Shown: piece after piece, positions 59,901-64,000 of the stretch
Layout of the letters: each line of letters opens with the position of its first letter
Position numbering within the stretch: the stretch's first letter is position 1
Source: Kazachstania africana CBS 2517
Taxonomy: Eukaryota > Ascomycota > Saccharomycetes > Saccharomycetales > Saccharomycetaceae
Assembly (NCBI RefSeq): GCF_000304475.1
Contig: NC_018950.1
Location: 310,001 to 374,000 of the forward strand
Direction of reading: 5' to 3'
Length of the DNA stretch: 64,000 bases
Translations under genes and position numbers: made by a program
The notes under the pieces: generated by a model
Databases searched by the model: none
The model's input: the letters and a program-made list of their open reading frames with translations, nothing else
What the model was told of the DNA's origin: nothing

Positions 59901-61042
59901 CTGATAACTGCTTGCACTATCCCTTTTGTTATACCAATTTTGTATTCAGAAAATGCTCTCACCAGCTTTAGTGCCTGCTCTCTCTCCACATGATATGAAT
60001 TGTCCTTTGAAAATGATATCACTATAAAGGCATCCAATCTTAATTCCAGTAGATATGCGACAAATTGTTCTCCATTTATCAAATGTCGACAGATTCGATA
60101 AGCTGCAGATACAACCAATTTATCGTCACTTAATAAGAGGGTTTGAACACTGGGCATGAATGGAGCTAGCATTAGGTCTTGGCGAAGCTCAGGATGCTCT
60201 TTCAAAATATCCACCAAGCTATTCGCCTTGGTTAAAATGAATTCAGTTGATATATTAGCCTCCTGTAAACTTTGCATATAATCACTTATTAGCCATGTGG
60301 CACTTTCTAGAGTTGGTGTATTCGTCTTGGTATGAACACTTTCTGCTCGCAAAGGGGTTAGCATTTGATGAGTCCCTTGTTTAACCGTTAAGTTTTCCTG
60401 TATATCTAAGTCACTTTCTGCACTGGTATTATTATCTGATGTCGAGTTTTCATCCTCATCGATATGCGCATTGGAAAGATCTTCTTTTGACATTGTGCTC
60501 AGAGAATCGTTGGTAGATCGCCTTTCAAGCGTTTCTGACTTCCTTGTTTGCTCATATTGAACTCTTAATTCACTTAACCGTCTTTCAAGCTTCTTGATTG
60601 CCTTATCAAACTCTCTAATCAACGTATTTGTCTTAATTCTCATAGAATGTTTCTGCAAATGTTCCGTGGAATATGAGCCAGTGAAGATATCTGAGCTGGC
60701 TGTACTTCTCGTCTTTTCGATATCCTCTTTTTTCTTCTTTACCTGGGTCAATTCTAACTGTGTTTGATTGATTTCGGTTCTTAATGTCAACAGCTTTTTA
60801 GCTGTACTACCTCTATGTCTCCTTGACTGTAGCGGACTAGTTGGAGATGGCGAACCAGGCTCATACCTTCTTGTTGAAACAAAGGACGTTGAGAGAACTG
60901 GATTTTGTTTACCCTTCTTTGCTGTGCCATTGCTGGTTCCTTTGCTTTTGTTAGATTCCTCATACATGGAGCTTTGAAGAAACGCCTCCTTTGATGACGG
61001 GAGTGAAGAGTTTATACTCTTGTGAGGACTTGGCTCATTCAT
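56906..61042 (-). CDS. TSC11: Tsc11/Avo3, TORC2 subunit (Rictor homologue)
   Basis: The 1378-residue protein corresponds to Tsc11/Avo3 (1430 residues), the essential Rictor-type scaffold of TOR complex 2 at the plasma membrane that makes TORC2 insensitive to rapamycin and directs phosphorylation of Ypk1. A polar Ser-rich N terminus and a coiled coil (about residues 80-180) precede a long armadillo/HEAT-like body. Recognisable Rictor blocks include the region around GRTQ-free RMRPSQFLKDSLP, LRLRFSNVDRGSRLSAKYVQ and the C-terminal KAALWCCGYIGSTELGI and FFILGLVSRTREG. It is tail to tail with IES5. Confidence 0.94.
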   Translation of the reverse strand: MNEPSPHKSINSSLPSSKEAFLQSSMYEESNKSKGTSNGTAKKGKQNPVLSTSFVSTRRYEPGSPSPTSPLQSRRHRGSTAKKLLTLRTEINQTQLELTQVKKKKEDIEKTRSTASSDIFTGSYSTEHLQKHSMRIKTNTLIREFDKAIKKLERRLSELRVQYEQTRKSETLERRSTNDSLSTMSKEDLSNAHIDEDENSTSDNNTSAESDLDIQENLTVKQGTHQMLTPLRAESVHTKTNTPTLESATWLISDYMQSLQEANISTEFILTKANSLVDILKEHPELRQDLMLAPFMPSVQTLLLSDDKLVVSAAYRICRHLINGEQFVAYLLELRLDAFIVISFSKDNSYHVEREQALKLVRAFSEYKIGITKGIVQAVISCVEKPDDPLKNMALESLLELSYLHPNLVMECHGMRVFEEILQDYSSFSLASIILDSILDLMSTHQTRKYFLNDFNITILSSIFSDTSTKTTVNVEKMQNAAILVSKAFKNYNGIMLFSIDNFRPIKELLSFFNVPLCAQYLIDIFLDVLKIRPLTYKTKSKNKFRMRPSQFLKDSLPVNQHLALMILILDRCNFHDYVLSLVSNDTRRKVSSNLILKARYLLAEYMNLRMNLVDNGLFPDFNNFAFKPTTLMEETFQIGKMIQALNKNRNTLGMTKISYMENIKEYSQKVKESTLVSEVDDMRFRKMVYDSRVLQTKDFTSWNWNIIQELLEGPLMNKKQLEELAKSTKFVRRLLVFYRPLRLRFSNVDRGSRLSAKYVQVGCQFFKTLTINPEGMKILMDDTKIIPQVASLLFRAMEDNMAGNVFNDYSLKTKMIYGYFKFIGVLTQSKNGIQILDRWNFFTIIYKMFQTDNRISLKFLLLTLPELNLTYSPHCRIIIGKALVDPNEVVRIKATKHIGERLRDLMVEKPEDIDSQEDKLRLRRFKIEMLTRQLYDLSSNVVAIADRALYECILEGYGSKEFSFSLKTFLDQMVFIRSPILFELLSKSYGFQLLNDINFVEVERQSWLDHKNIEYVSIVEEFLSTAQFRSEKSHHFERNDRLPLHFYESLAKTEDGITLLSQSGDLVQFMNTIKKYVSDSMGDEVSTDIIEVKAALWCCGYIGSTELGIGLLDNYSLVEDVVKIANEASATSLRFTAFFILGLVSRTREGCEILDEMGWNCSVTVHGDPLGITLPNKLDTFLSFNEKKWTISEDHKDELIELDTNTGDLVKSSGTFKINLDKLLAEKEVLENPLYENKEIDSINILNKAGIKSTEDVANFFSNRERHNTVNSTNAISTEDEEDRENIIDKVLDTVSQLDNHILSNAAIKRVTELNGKYGATLFESEIMFFKVMEMMDKFRFKPHVRKFLCGLFINTNALENVIRHDRKRKQQQSETD

Positions 61043-61263
61043 TTAGTTTTTCTATATGGCTCCACGTAATGGAGTTGCTAGATGACTTTATACTATATTT
61101 ATTGACAGAATTTCAAGGTTTTACTATGTACAAAAGATGTCATGTTTCCGAGATCGAGTTTTTAAGCAGCGCTCACATGAATGAATCATGCTCATCGCAA
61201 GCAGTAAGCTACCAACAGAAGCATTCGGAGACAGTATGAAATAGTGAATATTAGTTAAATTGA

Positions 61264-61763
61264 TTATTTTTTGAAGATATTTGTAAACTCTTGAACGACT
61301 TGTGCCGTGTCGTCATCCATGGGAAGCTGTTCGTTAGGATCTTCGATTAACGTTCTGTTCCCAAAAAGGTTTCTCATTGTAGCATTGAACTCAGGTAGTG
61401 TTGATACGTCGAAGACCCATGCGAAACCAGTAATAGCCATGGAGAATATACCAGTTGTTATACCTGACGATAAAAATAGGGCTTTGCCTGCTTCACCATT
61501 GTAACTTTGAGTAGATGGAGGGGCATTGAAATCAAACAGTTTTGGCTTATCTAAATTAAAGCAAAGGTTAGTAATTTTGTTAATTGGGATCTTAATCAAT
61601 TGATATACGTACATTTCAATGAGCTAAGCGTTCTTGAAGTCAATCTTGAAAAGAATAATGTGAATGCTGTGGCAGCAACAAATTTGAACATCTGATTCTT
61701 TCTTCTAGCATCATATAGTGATATGGGCCCTCGAAGCTCATCCTCCTTGACGTGATTATCCAT
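61264..61763 (-). CDS. AIM11: Aim11, mitochondrial membrane protein (two exons)
   Basis: This corresponds to Aim11 (137 residues, YER093C-A, also intron-containing in S. cerevisiae), a small protein with two predicted membrane segments linked to mitochondrial function; its role is unknown. Exon 1 is 61,613-61,763 (151 nt) and exon 2 is 61,264-61,550 (287 nt); joined, they give 145 residues. Splicing creates the codon TAT and the sequence SSLKYKPKLFDF, which aligns with the KYxPxxF region of S. cerevisiae Aim11, whereas reading through the intron meets a stop. The start is the ATG at 61,763; the frame upstream is open only to a GTG. Hydrophobic segments lie at about residues 27-45 and 75-95. 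Confidence 0.88.
61551..61612 (-). other. AIM11: Spliceosomal intron of AIM11
   Basis: The 62-nt intron starts with GTACGT (61,612-61,607), a variant of the yeast GTATGT 5' site. It contains the invariant branch sequence TACTAAC (61,573-61,567) and ends with TTTAG at 61,551, only 15 nt after the branch motif. It interrupts the frame in phase 1. Confidence 0.88.
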
Positions 61764-62036
61764 TCTGTGGCTTACTAAATGTGCTTCCAATTTGACTTTC
61801 ACCTAAAATAACTCCAAGATATTTTTTTCAAATGTTACCTACCGGTCTTATATTGAAATTTCAAAGGGTTAAAATACCTTTGCATATACACTTTGGGAGG
61901 ATTATAGACATGGATCTCATCGACATTAAGAGGTTTTTCTTTTATACTATATGAGAATTTGTGCATATATGTTTGTTCATACGTAAGAGGAAAAAATATA
62001 AATGATATGTTACTTTTAAATTATGGTTGCTGAATA

Positions 62037-62654
62037 TCAATCTTGTCTCATCCTTAGATTTCTTTTTATGACTTTATCTTTCTTGATGATATAAACGACA
62101 GCACCCCACCCAGAAAGGGCATCACGATCTGCGGCATTCAATAAGGCCTGACTTATCGTTTCGAATAGATCTTCGGCTTCTAAGTTTGGTTCATATAGCG
62201 ATTCACACATACCAAATAATTGATCTGATGCGGTACCACTTACTATGAAATCTTTAGCTTCGTCAATACAACCGATCAAATCAAAACCTGCAATGAAAGG
62301 TTTGCCTGACTTGGAGTTGATTCCTGCAACTACAGGACCGACAAAATAAGGACCAAATCTTCTTTCATATAGAGTGCTTGACACGAGTTGTGCGAAAGTT
62401 TCTGGTTCAATGGCTCTGTCTTCTTTTAATTTGTATAAATTTGTCTTGTAACGGAAAACTTCATTTAATGTTGTCACGTCCGTAGCTAATCCTGTAATAC
62501 CAAAGAAAACATGTTCATAGTTGAAGATTTTCTCGAAATTATTCGATACACCTAACGACTGACTACCCAGACGCAAGTCACATGCAATGGCAACACAATC
62601 TTTACCGGCCATCGCAACCACAATACCACCGTTAATTGAACTTGGATCAGACAT
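62037..62654 (-). CDS. PUP3: Pup3, 20S proteasome beta-3 subunit
   Basis: The 205-residue protein has the same length as Pup3, a non-catalytic beta subunit of the 20S proteasome core. It begins with the short propeptide-like MSDPSSINGG followed by the beta fold (IVVAMAGKDCVAIACDLRLG, FGITGLATDV, YFVGPVVAGINSKSGKPFI). No N-terminal catalytic Thr is present, as normal for beta-3. A perfect PACE element for Rpn4 lies about 170 bp upstream. It is divergent from RAD51 as in S. cerevisiae. Confidence 0.97.
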   Translation of the reverse strand: MSDPSSINGGIVVAMAGKDCVAIACDLRLGSQSLGVSNNFEKIFNYEHVFFGITGLATDVTTLNEVFRYKTNLYKLKEDRAIEPETFAQLVSSTLYERRFGPYFVGPVVAGINSKSGKPFIAGFDLIGCIDEAKDFIVSGTASDQLFGMCESLYEPNLEAEDLFETISQALLNAADRDALSGWGAVVYIIKKDKVIKRNLRMRQD

Positions 62655-62822
62655 TTCTCTCTCTTTGTACTATGTTTTAATTACTATCTATATCACCTGC
62701 AAATAATCCAGTTTTAAGATGGTATCAATGTATTAGTTATCCTACACTAAACTAAGGCTATATCCCTTGTCAATTGAAATTGTTCTTAAAAGGTATTCCT
62801 CTTTAAAGCTCAATCTCTTTTT

Positions 62823-62831
62823 TTTGCCACC
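62823..62831 (-). promoter_or_regulatory. PACE box (Rpn4 site) of PUP3
   Basis: GGTGGCAAA on the minus strand is the nine-base proteasome-associated control element, about 170 bp before the PUP3 start. Confidence 0.85.
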
Positions 62832-63241
62832 TTACTTTACAAATAAAAACTAGAAATTGTTAGTCGTGTGTAATGATATTAACACATATTTTGGTCACGT
62901 GGATTATCCATTCTCATATTTGGAGGCCACAGTTGCAACGATGATCAAAACAGGCGAGCGCAGTATCTACGTGTCACTGTATAGTTAAATAGTATTCCTG
63001 TTACTTTGCATCTTATTTTGCGTCTGCGATTCTGAGTGCAGGAGCGTCATCATCTCTGCGTCACGCATCAGTTTCCCTCCACGGATCTGGCAATCGAACT
63101 GCGAACACCGTAGTGGAAAGAGCAACCCAAGTGTGAGCATTTGCAGTGTCTTCCAACGAAGTATCGCACCATTGCACAATGCGTACAGCTCAATAATGCA
63201 TTTGTAATATCACTTATCCTAAAAAAGTATAGTTGCTTTTA

Positions 63242-63247
63242 ACGCGT
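63242..63247 (+). promoter_or_regulatory. MCB element of RAD51
   Basis: ACGCGT is the core bound by MBF (Mbp1-Swi6), 112 bp before the RAD51 ATG, with a second GACGCG half-site 11 bp downstream. S-phase expression of RAD51 through such sites is known in S. cerevisiae. Confidence 0.75.
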
Positions 63248-63358
63248 TATTTACAGTGACGCGGAAAAAGATATATAAAAGAAGGCCTCAGAAGATCTGG
63301 ATCAAGTGAGAGAAAAAATTTTCTTTTGGGTGGCACCACATCAAAAGTACATTATATC

Positions 63359-64000
63359 ATGTCTCAGGTGCAGGAAGAAGTCGTTGAGGAGTCTCAAAAT
63401 ATTGAAATACCCGAATCTATAGTAGCATCTACCATCGAGCCAAATGAAAATATAACTTCGCAACAAGGAAACGATGAAGATTTAAATGAGGATGATGTGG
63501 CTTTGGCCTCTTTTGTCCCCTTGGAAAAGTTACAAGTGAATGGTATTACCACGACTGATCTGAAGAAGTTGAGAGAGAATGGGTTACATACTGCAGAAGC
63601 CGTGGCATATGTGCCAAGGAAAGATTTGTTAGAAATTAAAGGTATATCTGAAGCCAAGGCTGATAAATTACTGAGCGAGGCCTCTAGATTAGTCCCAATG
63701 GGATTTGTCACTGCAGCTGATTTCCATTCTAGAAGAGCAGAAATGATTTGTCTAACCACTGGTTCTAAAAATTTAGATACGTTACTAGGCGGTGGTGTGG
63801 AAACGGGTTCAATTACCGAGTTGTTCGGTGAATTTAGGACGGGTAAGTCTCAATTATGTCATACATTAGCAGTCACTTGTCAGATTCCTCTCGATATTGG
63901 TGGAGGTGAAGGTAAATGTCTATATATTGATACTGAGGGAACTTTTAGACCAATAAGATTGGTTTCCATTGCCCAACGATTTGGTCTAGATCCAGACGAT
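63359..64000 (+). CDS. RAD51: Rad51 recombinase, 5' part only
   Basis: The frame starts at the ATG at 63,359 and is open to the window end; the rest lies outside. The 214 visible residues match Rad51, the nuclear RecA-family ATPase that forms filaments on single-stranded DNA in homologous recombination. An acidic N-terminal tail is followed by the helix-hairpin-helix-like N-terminal domain ([33 protein letters not shown]). The ATPase core begins with [19 protein letters not shown], the Walker A motif GEFRTGKSQ (about residue 158) and [10 protein letters not shown]. The MCB element upstream fits cell-cycle control. Confidence 0.97.
   Translation, partial: MSQVQEEVVEESQNIEIPESIVASTIEPNENITSQQGNDEDLNEDDVALASFVPLEKLQVNGITTTDLKKLRENGLHTAEAVAYVPRKDLLEIKGISEAKADKLLSEASRLVPMGFVTAADFHSRRAEMICLTTGSKNLDTLLGGGVETGSITELFGEFRTGKSQLCHTLAVTCQIPLDIGGGEGKCLYIDTEGTFRPIRLVSIAQRFGLDPDD

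Larger units (their letters stand above)
62655..63358. promoter_or_regulatory. PUP3-RAD51 divergent region
   Basis: This 704-bp region carries TTTGCCACC at 62,823-62,831, which on the PUP3 strand is the perfect Rpn4 PACE box GGTGGCAAA. It also has TCACGTG at 62,895-62,901 (Cbf1 type), and, near RAD51, ACGCGT at 63,242-63,247 (MCB, MBF target) plus a GACGCG half-site at 63,258-63,263, about 100-115 bp before the RAD51 ATG. A TATA-like ATATATAAAAG lies at about 63,270-63,280. No gene is seen; a 64-codon minus frame at 62,985-63,179 is not supported. Confidence 0.75.

Noticed and set aside
61764..61802. GTG-initiated extension of AIM11 exon 1
   Set aside because: The codon at 61,800-61,802 is GTG; the first ATG at 61,763 gives a protein of the expected size.

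Overview
The window is a nuclear chromosome segment of a budding yeast of the family Saccharomycetaceae, most likely a lineage that arose after the whole-genome duplication. The evidence is compact, mostly intronless AT-rich genes, three Pol III tRNA genes, one short spliceosomal intron with a TACTAAC branch point, and about thirty proteins that I recognise as one-to-one counterparts of Saccharomyces cerevisiae genes in nearly conserved order. I do not name the species.

Layout. Positions 1 to 1,100 hold a bacterial-type phenolic acid decarboxylase gene that has no S. cerevisiae homologue at this locus. From 1.6 to 41.9 kb the order follows S. cerevisiae chromosome VII right arm: NNF2, tRNA-Thr(TGT), UTP22, PRP31, DBF2, DRN1, a VAS1-like valyl-tRNA synthetase, RRP46, TPC1, ASK10, a flavin-reductase-like gene (extra), ESP1, TEL2, MDR1, PCP1, GTF1, NOP7, SRB5, VMA21, VOA1. 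A tRNA-Leu with anticodon AAG at 42.6 kb marks a synteny junction. From 42.9 kb to the end the order follows S. cerevisiae chromosome V: ILV1, SBH1, tRNA-Val(AAC), DOT6, PTC2, TRP2, MET6, IES5, TSC11, AIM11 (spliced), PUP3 and the 5' part of RAD51, which runs off the window end.

Most genes are housekeeping: ribosome biogenesis (UTP22, NOP7, RRP46, and their repressor DOT6), splicing (PRP31, DRN1), cell cycle (DBF2, ESP1), TOR and PIKK control (TEL2, TSC11), V-ATPase assembly (VMA21, VOA1), mitochondrial functions (TPC1, PCP1, GTF1, AIM11) and amino-acid synthesis (ILV1, TRP2, MET6). Regulatory motifs fit these roles: PAC/RRPE before UTP22, RRP46, NOP7 and PRP31; Gcn4 sites by ILV1 and MET6; Cbf1 and Met31/32-type sites by MET6; a perfect PACE box before PUP3; an MCB before RAD51.

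The most unusual items are: (1) the phenolic acid decarboxylase with all catalytic residues and a promoter carrying repeated CGGAA half-sites, a candidate horizontal transfer; (2) a valyl-tRNA synthetase that lacks the internal start and lysine-rich extension of the cytosolic isoform, so it looks mitochondria-only, and whose last about 30 codons are shifted out of frame by one base in an A-run; (3) a 924-bp intergenic region before NOP7 with a cluster of Tbf1-type AGCCCTAA sites and a long hairpin, a possible unannotated snoRNA locus; (4) a GC-rich noncoding island upstream of DOT6. All homology statements come from recognition by eye and memory; no search was run.
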